Assembly: GCF_036287235.1 (NCBI RefSeq)
Contig: NZ_CP142850.1
Span: forward strand, 1,018,001 to 1,082,000
Length of the DNA: 64,000 bases
Source of the DNA: Exiguobacterium sp. 9-2
GTDB lineage: Bacteria > Bacillota > Bacilli > Exiguobacteriales > Exiguobacteriaceae
Direction of reading: 5' to 3'
Positions 1 to 8,448 of the stretch are shown piece after piece; position 1 is the first letter of the stretch, and each line of letters begins with the position of its first letter. The position numbers and the translations under genes were made by a program. Below the pieces are notes generated by a model. That model saw only the letters and a list, made by a program, of their open reading frames with translations, made no database searches and had not been told where the DNA came from.

Positions 1-207
1 CAGATTGAGATCGGACCACCACCTGAGAAAATTAAAAAGTGGTGGTATTTCAAAGAAAAAGAAGTAGCTCGTTCCTTTACAGAGGAAGAACGATCAATGC
101 TGCGAGCTCAACAGCAACAACTCGAAAACGAGTTAAAGCGGCTTGAACGAAAAAAGCGTGAGACAGAAGCCGATCTCGAACGATTGGATTCGCTTCATCG
201 GTTATAA
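1..207 (+). CDS. 3' end of an unidentified protein (5' truncated by window edge)
   Basis: An open frame runs from the first base to a TAA at 205-207 and encodes the last 68 residues of a protein. I do not recognise it. The fragment begins with a proline-rich stretch and a tryptophan pair (about residues 6-15). It continues as a highly charged, Gln/Glu/Lys/Arg-rich segment that would form a coiled coil to the C-terminus. Codon use matches the neighbours, and a strong terminator follows 14 bases later, which supports a real gene end. The function cannot be judged from this tail. Confidence 0.7.
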   Translation, partial: QIEIGPPPEKIKKWWYFKEKEVARSFTEEERSMLRAQQQQLENELKRLERKKRETEADLERLDSLHRL

Positions 208-215
208 TTCACGTC

Positions 216-257
216 AAAAAATGGAGCAGGCGACATACCGTCGCCTGCTCCATTTTG
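216..257. terminator. Bidirectional rho-independent terminator
   Basis: A 13-base inverted repeat (221-233 with 241-253, 7-base loop) carries A-rich sequence on the left and T-rich sequence on the right. It therefore works in both directions, between the unknown plus-strand gene and the convergent PfpI-like gene. Confidence 0.85.
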
Positions 258-273
258 TATAGAGACTACTCGA

Positions 274-933
274 TTAAGCCTGTGTAGCCAGTTTCGCAAG
301 GACTAGTTTTGCGACTGCTTCACTTGAAGCCGGATTTTGTCCTGTAACGACATTGCCATCGATGACAGCGAACTCTTTACCAGCATCCGATGTCAGGAAA
401 GTAGCCCCTTCACCGCGAAGTGTCGTCTCAAGTAAGAATGGTACTTTATCTTCGAGACCTGTTGATTTTTCCTCTTCATCCGTAAAGCCGTTGATTTGAC
501 GACCTGATACGAAGGGTTTGCCATCGATCATGACGTGCGCGAAGGCAGCAGGGCCATGACAGACCGATGCGACGACGCCGTCTTTTTTGATGACAGCTTC
601 GATGGCACTCGCCACTTGTGGGTTATTCGGGAAGTCGACGACCGCACCGTGACCACCTGGGAAGTAGACAGCGTCAAATGATGCTGGATCTACTTCAGAA
701 AGTGCTTTCGTATCGTGCAACGCACGGCGAGCATCTTGGAATTTCGGTAAGATTTCTTTGACGATCGATGCTTTATCAATTGGAACATCTCCGCCTTTGA
801 TGGACGTGACCGTCACGTCATGTCCTGCATCTTTGAACAGGTTGTAAGGTGCTGCGAACTCCTCGAACCATAATCCTGTTTTGTGACCATTCATGTCATC
901 TGCGCTTGTTGATACGATTAAAATACGTGCCAT
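274..933 (-). CDS. DJ-1/PfpI superfamily protein (Hsp31-like, type 1 glutamine amidotransferase fold)
   Basis: A 219-residue protein with the DJ-1/PfpI fold. The nucleophile elbow VCHGPAAF places the catalytic cysteine at residue 125 with His126 next to it. A conserved acidic pair (Glu24-Glu25) in GLWFEEF is the kind that activates that cysteine. The N-terminal GLWFEE block and a lid-like insertion resemble the Hsp31/YDR533C subgroup, whose members are glyoxalases, deglycases or chaperones induced by carbonyl stress. That role is inferred, not shown. The ATG is preceded by a very strong AGGAGGAG site. It lies downstream of an aldo/keto reductase on the same strand with a 67-base gap; both families handle reactive carbonyls, so a shared detoxification role is plausible. 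Confidence 0.85.
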   Translation of the reverse strand: MARILIVSTSADDMNGHKTGLWFEEFAAPYNLFKDAGHDVTVTSIKGGDVPIDKASIVKEILPKFQDARRALHDTKALSEVDPASFDAVYFPGGHGAVVDFPNNPQVASAIEAVIKKDGVVASVCHGPAAFAHVMIDGKPFVSGRQINGFTDEEEKSTGLEDKVPFLLETTLRGEGATFLTSDAGKEFAVIDGNVVTGQNPASSEAVAKLVLAKLATQA

Positions 934-1000
934 AATAAAACTCCTCCTCTGTATGAACGTTACAAAGAAGGAGATTCCCGGAGAAATGGAGTGTTAAACC

Positions 1001-1855
1001 TTACCGGTGTTCGGTATAGTGATGAACTGGCAGTGTAGCAAGCGCCTGGTCGATCTGAGCTTGCGAAACCGGCTCTTTCATCGCTTGGACGTTCGCTTGA
1101 AGTTGCGACACGCTTGACGCACCTGGAAGGACGATATCGACCTGTTGATCGATTGCTTGCAATGCAAGCGCTGGAAGCGGGAAGTTTTGTAATTGTTGTA
1201 GACTGGCTTCGAGCGTCTCTTTATCGAACTGTTCGAAACGATCAACCGACTGCAGGCGTGAGGCACTTTCGTGTGTCAACAGTCCTTTTGCCAGTGGACC
1301 GCGGGCAACGACTTGGATGTTTTTCTTTTTTAAGCGTGGTAACAACTCTTCGATGCGACGATCGAGCAATGAATAAGGCGTCATCAAGTAAGAGAAATTA
1401 CTATGCTCAAGCCAATATTCGATGACGTTCGGTCGCAATGACGAGAGACCATATTCCTTGATTTTCCCCTCTGCTTTTAAGTCTTCCATCGCGCGAATCG
1501 ATGCGTCGATATCGTCGTCCATCGTGCCACCATGGACGTAATATAGGTCGAGGTAAGGTGTTTCGAGTCGATTTAAACTTTCAAGACAGGCTTGCTTCAA
1601 ATAGTCATAACTCGGATCCCAAGTCCAACCGGTTCCGGTCGCATTCATTCGATTGCCACCTTTTGAGGCAAGAAACAATCGACTACGATCCTCTTGCGCG
1701 AAGGTTTGACCGATAATCGATTCGACGGCTCCGTTTGCATAGACATCCGCTGTGTCGAAATGGGTGATACCCGCGTCGAGTGCCGTCCGCAGGATTGCTG
1801 CCGCTTCTTCCTGTCCGCGTTTTAAGATCGTCATCGTACCTAATCCTAATGACAT
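1001..1855 (-). CDS. Aldo/keto reductase
   Basis: An NADPH-dependent oxidoreductase of the aldo/keto reductase TIM-barrel family. The catalytic tetrad is visible with the usual spacing: Asp34 and Tyr39 (FDTADVY), Lys65 (ASKGG) and His108 (YYVHG), counted from the ATG at 1855. The frame can be opened two codons earlier at a TTG (1861), but the AGAGGG site sits only two bases from that TTG and eight bases from the ATG, so I chose the ATG. At 284 residues it is a little short for the family, and the C-terminal barrel strand is present. The substrate is unknown. It is followed on the same strand by the PfpI-like gene, with which it may be co-transcribed. Confidence 0.87.
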   Translation of the reverse strand: MSLGLGTMTILKRGQEEAAAILRTALDAGITHFDTADVYANGAVESIIGQTFAQEDRSRLFLASKGGNRMNATGTGWTWDPSYDYLKQACLESLNRLETPYLDLYYVHGGTMDDDIDASIRAMEDLKAEGKIKEYGLSSLRPNVIEYWLEHSNFSYLMTPYSLLDRRIEELLPRLKKKNIQVVARGPLAKGLLTHESASRLQSVDRFEQFDKETLEASLQQLQNFPLPALALQAIDQQVDIVLPGASSVSQLQANVQAMKEPVSQAQIDQALATLPVHHYTEHR

Positions 1856-2022
1856 GTTCAATTCCCTCTTTTCTTAAATGAACTGTAAGTTTGGAACTTC
1901 TGCATTCTAGTGTATCATATCTTATGAAAAAGACGGCTTGAAGTCTTGCGGCAATACGTCGGAAACGGCATACTAATCATGACAGAGAACGTAAACTAGG
2001 ATAGAAGAGGGGAACACTACCG

Positions 2023-2553
2023 ATGGAAGAAAAAACGATTGAACGTGAAGTGATCTATGAAGGAAAAGTTTTTGATGTCGAGAAACATGTCGTCACGTTA
2101 CCGAACGGTAATACCTCGGTTCGTGAACTGGTCTATCATAATGGTGCCGTCGCCATCATCGCTTTTGATGAACAAGGGGATCTGATTGTCGTTGAACAAT
2201 ATCGGAAGGCGTTCGAGAGTCTATCGATCGAGATACCAGCGGGCAAACTCGAGAAAGGTGAAGATCCACTCGATTGTGCCGGACGTGAATTAAAGGAAGA
2301 AACAGGTTACGTCGCGAAAGAGTTACGACATGTCTTTGATTTCTACGGTGCGCCTGGTTTCTGTAGCGAACGTGTACATATTTATGAAGCGATTGGTCTT
2401 ACTGCCGGTGATCGTCAGCTCGATGAAGATGAGTTCCTTGAGAACAAAACATTGAAGCTTGAACAAGCGCTCGAACTCGTAGCAAACGGAACGATTGTCG
2501 ACGCGAAGACGATCATGGCGATTCAGCATTGGCAGATCCGTACTTTAAAATGA
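2023..2553 (+). CDS. nudF: ADP-ribose pyrophosphatase (Nudix hydrolase)
   Basis: It hydrolyses ADP-ribose to AMP and ribose 5-phosphate and is cytosolic and Mg-dependent. The complete Nudix box spans residues 74-96: Gly74, Glu80, Arg88-Glu89, Glu92-Glu93, Gly95. A proline-containing FYGAPGFC segment about 15 residues downstream is typical of the ADP-ribose subgroup. At 176 residues it is close to B. subtilis NudF (YqkG). An AGAGGGG site precedes the ATG. It lies just upstream of fur, a neighbourhood I recall from Bacillus. Confidence 0.9.
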   Translation: MEEKTIEREVIYEGKVFDVEKHVVTLPNGNTSVRELVYHNGAVAIIAFDEQGDLIVVEQYRKAFESLSIEIPAGKLEKGEDPLDCAGRELKEETGYVAKELRHVFDFYGAPGFCSERVHIYEAIGLTAGDRQLDEDEFLENKTLKLEQALELVANGTIVDAKTIMAIQHWQIRTLK

Positions 2554-2563
2554 TTCTTATTTA

Positions 2564-2590
2564 AATGATTTTCAGTTGATAATCATTTTA
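2564..2590 (+). promoter_or_regulatory. Candidate Fur box upstream of fur
   Basis: The sequence TTGATAATCATTTTA (2576-2590) resembles the TGATAATnATTATCA core of Bacillus Fur boxes. Together with an upstream ATGATT it forms an inverted repeat, ATGATT...AATCAT, spanning about 22 bases. It lies directly upstream of the fur -35 element, so autoregulation is the natural reading. This is by eye only; no matrix score was computed. Confidence 0.5.
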
Positions 2591-2592
2591 AT

Positions 2593-2621
2593 TTGAAAAA
2601 AGACTGAGTTTCAGCTATGAT
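2593..2621 (+). promoter_or_regulatory. SigA-type promoter of fur
   Basis: TTGAAA at 2593-2598, a 17-base spacer, and TATGAT at 2616-2621. The distance to the fur start codon is 30 bases. Confidence 0.7.
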
Positions 2622-2651
2622 AATAGCATCAGTTCGAACAAAGGGGGCGCT

Positions 2652-3137
2652 ATGATGGAAAGTCGTGTAGAACGCATCAAAAAACAGCTAAGCGGTAAAG
2701 GATATAAGCTGACTCCCCAACGTGAAGCGACTGTGCGTGTCCTGCTCGAACATGAGTCGGATCACCTCAGTGCCGAAAATGTCTTTCTCCTTGTAAAAGA
2801 AAAGAACTCCGACATCGGACTTGCGACGGTTTACCGGACGCTCGAATTATTGACGGAGCTCGAAGTCGTCGATAAGGTCAACTTCGGAGATGGCGTATCC
2901 CGGTTTGATTTACGACAAGAAGGTGCGAGTCATTCGCATCACCATCTCGTCTGTATCGAATGTGGATCCGTCGAAGAGATTTTAGACGATATGCTTGAAG
3001 AAGTAGAGAAAGAAATCGTGTCCCGATTCCATTTCAAAATTAAGGATCACCGCCTGACATTCCATGGCGTCTGCCGTGTCTGCCAAGAGCGTCACGCTCG
3101 GGAAGCGTTGGAACAATCGCAAACACAAACAGTCTGA
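2652..3137 (+). CDS. fur: Ferric uptake regulator Fur
   Basis: An iron-responsive dimeric repressor of iron acquisition genes. The N-terminal winged helix includes the DNA-recognition segment IGLATVYRTLELL (about residues 55-67). The metal-binding dimerisation half has the His cluster 96-98 and two structural zinc CxxC pairs, Cys101/Cys104 and Cys141/Cys144. Residue-level likeness to B. subtilis Fur (KLTPQREATVRVL, NFGDGVSR, HHHLVC.ECG) separates it from PerR and Zur. Two adjacent ATGs (2652 and 2655) follow an AAGGGGG site, and either could be used. It has its own promoter and a candidate autoregulatory Fur box, and a terminator follows. Confidence 0.95.
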   Translation: MMESRVERIKKQLSGKGYKLTPQREATVRVLLEHESDHLSAENVFLLVKEKNSDIGLATVYRTLELLTELEVVDKVNFGDGVSRFDLRQEGASHSHHHLVCIECGSVEEILDDMLEEVEKEIVSRFHFKIKDHRLTFHGVCRVCQERHAREALEQSQTQTV

Positions 3138-3172
3138 CCGTCCGAGGAAATTTCGGATGGTTTTTCTTTTTC
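3138..3172 (+). terminator. Rho-independent terminator of fur
   Basis: An 8-base stem (3138-3145 with 3153-3160, one mismatch) is followed by a T-rich tract with two T runs. Confidence 0.7.
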
Positions 3173-3262
3173 GATTTTTATAGGTCAGACCTCTTCACAA
3201 CGGTTTACACCTTTGATATGATGGGAAAGTAAGCGATTTCGTAAACGAAGAGGATGAGTTCA

Positions 3263-4147
3263 GTGCGTGAACAACTGGAAGCATTTATCAACTATTTAGT
3301 GATTGAACGGCAAATGTCCGCGAATACGGCAGCTGCGTATCGAAATGATTTGAATCAATACTTACAGACGCTCGAAACAGCGGAAGTTTCTTCGTTTGAA
3401 CAGGTTCACCGACATCATATCGTCGACCACATTGAACGATTGCTTGAAGCACGCAAGTCACGATCGACGGTCCGCCGGGCGACGAGCTCAATCCGTTCGT
3501 TCCATCAATATCTGGTCGAAGAGAAACTAACGACGCATGATCCGTCCCGTCATCTTGATTTACCGAAACCGGAGAAGAAGCTTCCCGTCGTCTGGAGTCA
3601 AACCGACGTCGAACGTTTGCTTGATTCGGTCGTCGGTGTCGATCCGCTTACACGACGAGATGCAGCAATGCTTGAGCTTCTCTATGGAACAGGGATGCGC
3701 GTCAGCGAACTGCTACAACTGAAGTTGAACGATTTGCAACTCGAACTAGGGTATCTGTCGTGTATCGGGAAAGGGAACAAGTCCCGTATCATCCCGATGA
3801 GTTCGACATCGATTGAAAGCGTCAGGACATATCTTGACCTCGCGCGTAATAGTCTCGGTGGTCAACAGACGGACGATGTCTTCTTGAACAGTCGCGGTGA
3901 TCGTTTGTCACGACAAGGTTTTTGGAAGATGATCAAACGACGGGCAAAGGAAGCCGGTATCGAAAAAGAAATCACGCCGCATGTCTTGCGTCATTCGTTC
4001 GCGACCCATCTTCTTGAAAATGGTGCTGATCTACGCGTCGTGCAAGAGATGCTAGGGCATGCTGATTTGTCGACGACACAAATGTATACACACGTCAATA
4101 AAGCACGACTCCATGATGTGTATAAGAAACATCATCCACGGGCATGA
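3263..4147 (+). CDS. xerD: Site-specific tyrosine recombinase XerD
   Basis: It acts with XerC at dif to resolve chromosome dimers. The N-terminal SAM-like core-binding domain covers about residues 1-90. The catalytic domain carries the complete set Arg146, Lys170, His240, Arg243, His266 and nucleophile Tyr275 (numbered from the GTG). I chose the GTG at 3263 because the GAAGAGG site ends 9 bases before it. The in-frame ATG at 3254 touches that site, and the protein then begins VREQLEAF as in relatives. Position after fur and before deoB matches B. subtilis ripX/xerD, which supports XerD over XerC or a phage integrase. Confidence 0.92.
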   Translation: MREQLEAFINYLVIERQMSANTAAAYRNDLNQYLQTLETAEVSSFEQVHRHHIVDHIERLLEARKSRSTVRRATSSIRSFHQYLVEEKLTTHDPSRHLDLPKPEKKLPVVWSQTDVERLLDSVVGVDPLTRRDAAMLELLYGTGMRVSELLQLKLNDLQLELGYLSCIGKGNKSRIIPMSSTSIESVRTYLDLARNSLGGQQTDDVFLNSRGDRLSRQGFWKMIKRRAKEAGIEKEITPHVLRHSFATHLLENGADLRVVQEMLGHADLSTTQMYTHVNKARLHDVYKKHHPRA

Positions 4148-4264
4148 TGGTTCTATCTTTTAAAGGTCTGACTTCAGACAATTAATGCGTTTTGTCTAGT
4201 TCCTTTACGGGAAAATTCGTAACGGGAATCGCACAACTACAGCTCGTAATAGGAGGAATAGCAA

Positions 4265-5437
4265 ATGGCTCAATCATTTAAACGTGTATTTTTGATCGTC
4301 ATGGACTCCGTAGGAATCGGAGAAGCACCGGATGCTGAACAATTCGGAGATCTTGGTTCACATACGCTTGGTCACATCGCGCGTGAACGTAGCGGATTAA
4401 ACATGCCGAACATGGCAAAGCTCGGACTTTCACATATCGAGCCGGTCGAAGGTGTCTCGGCTGAAGAAGCACCGCTTGCGGCATACGGGAAAATGCAGGA
4501 AGTATCTGCAGGGAAAGATACGATGACAGGGCACTGGGAGATCATGGGACTGCGGATTGATACACCATTCCGTGTCTTCGAAAAATTCCCAGATGATTTG
4601 ATTCATCGCTTAGAAGAGTTCTCAGGGCGGAAGATCATCGGGAATAAACCGGCTTCTGGTACGGAAATCTTAGACGAACTTGGACAAGAACATGTTGAAA
4701 CAGGCGCCTTGATCGTCTATACGTCGGCAGACTCTGTCCTTCAAATCGCAGCTCATGAAGAAGTCGTTCCATTAAAGGAACTGTACCGGATTTGTGAATA
4801 TGCACGCGATATTACACGGGATGACCCGTACATGCTCGGTCGTATCATCGCACGTCCATTCCTTGGTGAGGCAGGAGCATGGGTTCGGACGGCGAACCGT
4901 CACGACTATGCACTTAAACCATTCGACCGGACAGTCATGAACGAACTTGAGACAGCTGGACTTGATGTCATCTCACTCGGTAAGATTGCTGATATCTATG
5001 ACAGCGAAGGCGTGACCGATGCGATCCGTACGAAGTCGAACATGGACGGCATGGATCAACTCGTGAAGCAACTCGATCGAGACTTCAACGGACTCTGCTT
5101 CTTGAACCTCGTCGATTTCGATGCGTTGTTCGGACACCGTCGCGATCCGCAAGGTTACGGACAAGCACTCGAAGAGTTCGATGCCCGTCTTCCGGAAGTG
5201 TTTGATCGCTTGAAAGAAGATGATCTCTTGATCATCACGGCTGACCATGGAAACGACCCGGTTCATGCTGGGACAGACCACACGCGAGAATACGTACCGT
5301 TGCTTGCTTATCACAAAAACAGTGTCGCAAAACCGCTCGGTATCCGTGAGACGTTCGCTGATCTTGGGGCAACGGTTGCTGAAAACTTCGGTGTCAAAAT
5401 GCCGGCACACGGAACAAGCTTTTTAACAGAACTATAA
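4265..5437 (+). CDS. deoB: Phosphopentomutase
   Basis: It interconverts (deoxy)ribose 1-phosphate and 5-phosphate, linking nucleoside phosphorolysis to the pentose phosphate pathway. It belongs to the alkaline phosphatase superfamily. The N-terminal metal site is visible around Asp14 ([12 protein letters not shown]), the phospho-threonine region is KDTMTGHWE (Thr near 86), and the C-terminal metal motifs are TADHGNDP and GTDHTRE. At 390 residues it is full length. TAGGAGGA precedes the ATG. It is the first gene of a nucleoside-salvage run with punA 18 bases downstream and pdp after that. Confidence 0.95.
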   Translation: MAQSFKRVFLIVMDSVGIGEAPDAEQFGDLGSHTLGHIARERSGLNMPNMAKLGLSHIEPVEGVSAEEAPLAAYGKMQEVSAGKDTMTGHWEIMGLRIDTPFRVFEKFPDDLIHRLEEFSGRKIIGNKPASGTEILDELGQEHVETGALIVYTSADSVLQIAAHEEVVPLKELYRICEYARDITRDDPYMLGRIIARPFLGEAGAWVRTANRHDYALKPFDRTVMNELETAGLDVISLGKIADIYDSEGVTDAIRTKSNMDGMDQLVKQLDRDFNGLCFLNLVDFDALFGHRRDPQGYGQALEEFDARLPEVFDRLKEDDLLIITADHGNDPVHAGTDHTREYVPLLAYHKNSVAKPLGIRETFADLGATVAENFGVKMPAHGTSFLTEL

Positions 5438-5455
5438 TTCGAGGGAGCGATTCAG

Positions 5456-6268
5456 ATGACAGTCAACTGGAATGAAACACGTTCGTTTTTAGAAAGCAAG
5501 ATGCAGGCGAAACCGGAAATCGGATTGATTCTCGGTTCAGGACTGGGTGTCCTCGCTGATGAGATCGAAAACCCGATCGCAATTCCATACCATGAAATCC
5601 CGAACTTCCCGGTCTCAACGGTTGAAGGACACGCCGGACAACTCGTCTTCGGAACACTTGAAGGGAAACAAGTCGTTGCGATGCAAGGACGATTCCACTT
5701 CTATGAAGGATACTCAATGGATATGGTGACGTTCCCAGTACGCGTCATGAAAGCGATTGGCGTTGAGACACTGATCGTCACGAACGCAGCCGGTGCGTGT
5801 AACGAAGCATTCGAACCAGGAGATTTGATGTTGATCACGGATCATATCAATTTCTTCGGTACGAATCCGTTGATCGGTAAGAACGTCGACGAGATGGGAC
5901 CACGTTTCCCTGACATGTCGAAGCCGTACGATGCGGAATTACTTCGACTCGCACAAGAAACAGCGGACGAGCTCGGTATTCGTGTTCGCCAAGGTGTCTA
6001 CTTCGGAAACACAGGTCCAACGTATGAGACACCTGCAGAAGTCAAGATGGCACGGATGCTTGGAGGAGATGTCGTCGGTATGTCGACGGTCCCTGAAGTC
6101 ATCGTTGCCCGTCATTCAGATATGCGTGTCCTTGGGATTTCGTGTGTCTCGAACATGGCAGCAGGCATTCTCGATCAACCGTTACATCATGATGAAGTCA
6201 TCGAAACGACAGAACGTGTCCGGGCACACTTCCTATCACTCGTTCGCGGTTCGATCAAAAAAATGTAA
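5456..6268 (+). CDS. punA: Purine-nucleoside phosphorylase (trimeric, PNP type)
   Basis: It cleaves guanosine, inosine and the deoxy forms to base plus (deoxy)ribose 1-phosphate, which DeoB then converts. Family signatures: phosphate-binding GSGLG near residues 28-32, GRFHFYEGY, TNAAGACN (about residues 110-117), and the purine-site GMSTVPEVIVARH near residues 205-217. At 270 residues it is the low-molecular-mass trimeric type, not the hexameric DeoD type. It begins 18 bases after deoB, and an AGGGAG site precedes the ATG. Confidence 0.93.
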   Translation: MTVNWNETRSFLESKMQAKPEIGLILGSGLGVLADEIENPIAIPYHEIPNFPVSTVEGHAGQLVFGTLEGKQVVAMQGRFHFYEGYSMDMVTFPVRVMKAIGVETLIVTNAAGACNEAFEPGDLMLITDHINFFGTNPLIGKNVDEMGPRFPDMSKPYDAELLRLAQETADELGIRVRQGVYFGNTGPTYETPAEVKMARMLGGDVVGMSTVPEVIVARHSDMRVLGISCVSNMAAGILDQPLHHDEVIETTERVRAHFLSLVRGSIKKM

Positions 6269-6315
6269 CGACTGTTTATAAAACTCACAAACCACTCCTG
6301 AGGAGGAACTAGATT

Positions 6316-7617
6316 ATGCGTATGGTAGATTTGATTGCAACAAAACGAGACGGTGGCGAACTCGCAACAGCTGATATTCAAGCAATGGTAGAAGGATTCA
6401 CGAATGGTGAAATTCCAGATTATCAAATGTCAGCGATGTCGATGGCGATTTTCTATCAAGGAATGTCAGATCGTGAAATCGCTGATTTGACGATGGCGAT
6501 GGTCAACTCAGGCGACGTGATCGACCTTTCCCGCATTCACGGAAAAAAAGTCGACAAACACTCAACTGGCGGCGTCGGTGACAAGATCAGTCTGATTGTT
6601 GCACCACTCGTTGCGTCAATCGGTATTCCGGTGGCGAAGATGAGCGGTCGCGGCCTCGGTCACACAGGTGGAACAATCGACAAACTCGAAGCGTTCCCTG
6701 GTTTTGACGTTGAACTTTCAGAAGAAGCATTCGTCTCACAAGTCAACGACATCAAGATGGCGATCATCGGTCAAACAGGTAACTTGACGCCTGCAGACAA
6801 AAAACTCTACGCATTACGTGACGTCACGGCGACAGTAAACTCGATCCCATTGATCGCAAGTTCAATCATGTCGAAAAAAATCGCAGCGGGAGCAGACAGC
6901 ATCGTACTTGACGTGAAGACAGGTTCAGGTGCCTTTATGAAATCGTTCGAAGATGCTAAAGCACTCGCGACAGAGATGGTCTCAATCGGTAAGAGCGTCA
7001 ATCGTAAGACGGTTGCTGTCATTACGGACATGGATCAGCCACTCGGCTTTGAAATCGGAAATGCAAACGAAGTCAAGGAAGCGATTGAAGTCCTTCAAGG
7101 GAAAGATGTCCGTGACTTAAAAGTCATCGCCTTGACGATTGCATCACACATGGCAGTCCTCGGTGAATTCTACCCAACGTTCGACGAAGCATATGCGGAT
7201 CTCGAAACACGTCTCGGTAACGGAGCAGCACTTGACGTCTTCAAGAAGTTCATCGCAGCGCAAGGTGGCGACGCATCACTCGTTGACGACATGACAAAAG
7301 CACTTGAAACGAAATACGAAAAAACATTCGTCGCTTCAAAAGCAGGTTATGTCTCTGAAATCATCGCTGACGAAGTCGGTGTTGCAGCAATGATCCTCGG
7401 TGCTGGACGCGCGACGAAAGCGGATGAAATCGATCACGCAGCAAGCGTCACGTTACACAAGAAAGTCGGCGACCGTGTCGAAGTCGGCGATGTCATCGCA
7501 ACACTTCGTTCAAACAAAGAAACACTCGATCAAGCAATCGAAAAAATGGATCACGCGTACCACATCAGCGAAACGAAACCGGCAGAACGTCCGCTCGTTC
7601 ACGCTGTCATCCAGTAA
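6316..7617 (+). CDS. pdp: Pyrimidine-nucleoside phosphorylase
   Basis: It phosphorolyses uridine, deoxyuridine and thymidine to base plus sugar 1-phosphate, completing the salvage set with PunA and DeoB. The NP-II family signature KHSTGGVGDK and the following SGRGLGHTGGT loop are present, and the C-terminal barrel-sandwich domain (HKKVGDRVEVGD) is intact. Length 433 matches the family. TGAGGAGG lies before the ATG. Presence of this gene straight after punA differs from B. subtilis, where I recall dacF and the spoIIA operon following punA. Confidence 0.93.
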   Translation: MRMVDLIATKRDGGELATADIQAMVEGFTNGEIPDYQMSAMSMAIFYQGMSDREIADLTMAMVNSGDVIDLSRIHGKKVDKHSTGGVGDKISLIVAPLVASIGIPVAKMSGRGLGHTGGTIDKLEAFPGFDVELSEEAFVSQVNDIKMAIIGQTGNLTPADKKLYALRDVTATVNSIPLIASSIMSKKIAAGADSIVLDVKTGSGAFMKSFEDAKALATEMVSIGKSVNRKTVAVITDMDQPLGFEIGNANEVKEAIEVLQGKDVRDLKVIALTIASHMAVLGEFYPTFDEAYADLETRLGNGAALDVFKKFIAAQGGDASLVDDMTKALETKYEKTFVASKAGYVSEIIADEVGVAAMILGAGRATKADEIDHAASVTLHKKVGDRVEVGDVIATLRSNKETLDQAIEKMDHAYHISETKPAERPLVHAVIQ

Positions 7618-7638
7618 GCAATCCAATCAGCAATACTT

Positions 7639-7671
7639 GAGTAGTGGACTTCGTCCGCTACTCTTTTTTTG
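7639..7671 (+). terminator. Terminator of the deoB-punA-pdp run
   Basis: A 10-base stem (7639-7648 with 7654-7663, one G-U pair) with a CTTCG loop is followed by seven to eight Ts. Confidence 0.9.
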
Positions 7672-7721
7672 TGATAAAATCGAAAGTGTAAAAATATGGA
7701 TATATCTAAAGGAGCGATCGC

Positions 7722-8366
7722 ATGAAACGTTGGTTCATAGTAATTGCCAGTTTAGTTGGAGTCATCGGGGGTGGCGCATTGATGATGACGTACGCTTTTA
7801 CACACGACATGGACTCGGATGAAACGAGAGAGACTGAAATACAACAAAAAGCAAAGACTTACTTAGAGAAGCATCTTCCGAAAGCGAAGGTGACTGGCAG
7901 TATTTACGACAATATGGGTAATTTTTCGTTTGAGTATGCAGCGCGAGCAGTCGATGAAAAAACGAATACTGAGTTTTTCGTATATCAAGATGAGGAGTCG
8001 GGAAGGTTCGTCGATACGTATCATGCGTCACTTTGGGAAGATCAGTTAGAACGACGGATCACGTTGCCTACTCTTAATGATGTGAACGCGGAACTAGATA
8101 TGGTGGTACTGTTTGATAACGATAAGATTCAACAGCTTGGTAATGCGCGTTTTGATTCAAAGGCTTATTTACGTACGGAAGTCGCTCCGACGATTTTAAT
8201 TAGCGTTCCACGCAAGCAAAGCGAACAGGATAAAACGCAGATTACAGCGTGGGCAAAGTCGTTGCGCGAACAAAAGATCCTTCAATACATGACGGTCAAG
8301 GTTGACTATGTCTCGGAAAAAGGTGAGTTACTGGAGGACGGGAATTCGTTGTTCGTAACGCTATAA
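7722..8366 (+). CDS. Membrane-anchored protein of unknown function
   Basis: I do not recognise a family. The 214-residue protein begins with one hydrophobic segment (about residues 4-27, preceded by Lys2 and Arg3). That is most likely an uncleaved signal anchor placing the rest outside the membrane. The remainder is soluble, charged and mixed alpha/beta, without cysteines or obvious catalytic motifs. AAAGGAG precedes the ATG with good spacing. It stands alone between the pdp terminator and the LD-carboxypeptidase gene. Confidence 0.75.
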   Translation: MKRWFIVIASLVGVIGGGALMMTYAFTHDMDSDETRETEIQQKAKTYLEKHLPKAKVTGSIYDNMGNFSFEYAARAVDEKTNTEFFVYQDEESGRFVDTYHASLWEDQLERRITLPTLNDVNAELDMVVLFDNDKIQQLGNARFDSKAYLRTEVAPTILISVPRKQSEQDKTQITAWAKSLREQKILQYMTVKVDYVSEKGELLEDGNSLFVTL

Positions 8367-8448
8367 AATGGATTAAAAAATGAAAGTACGCGGTTCCCTT
8401 TCGATTTGTTATACTGGAAATACTTGTAATGAAAAAGGGGGAACTTTC

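Noticed and set aside
4166-4179. GTCTG-N4-CAGAC inverted repeat between xerD and deoB
   Set aside because: The arms are only five bases, and without a T-tract or conserved context it is too weak to call an operator or terminator.
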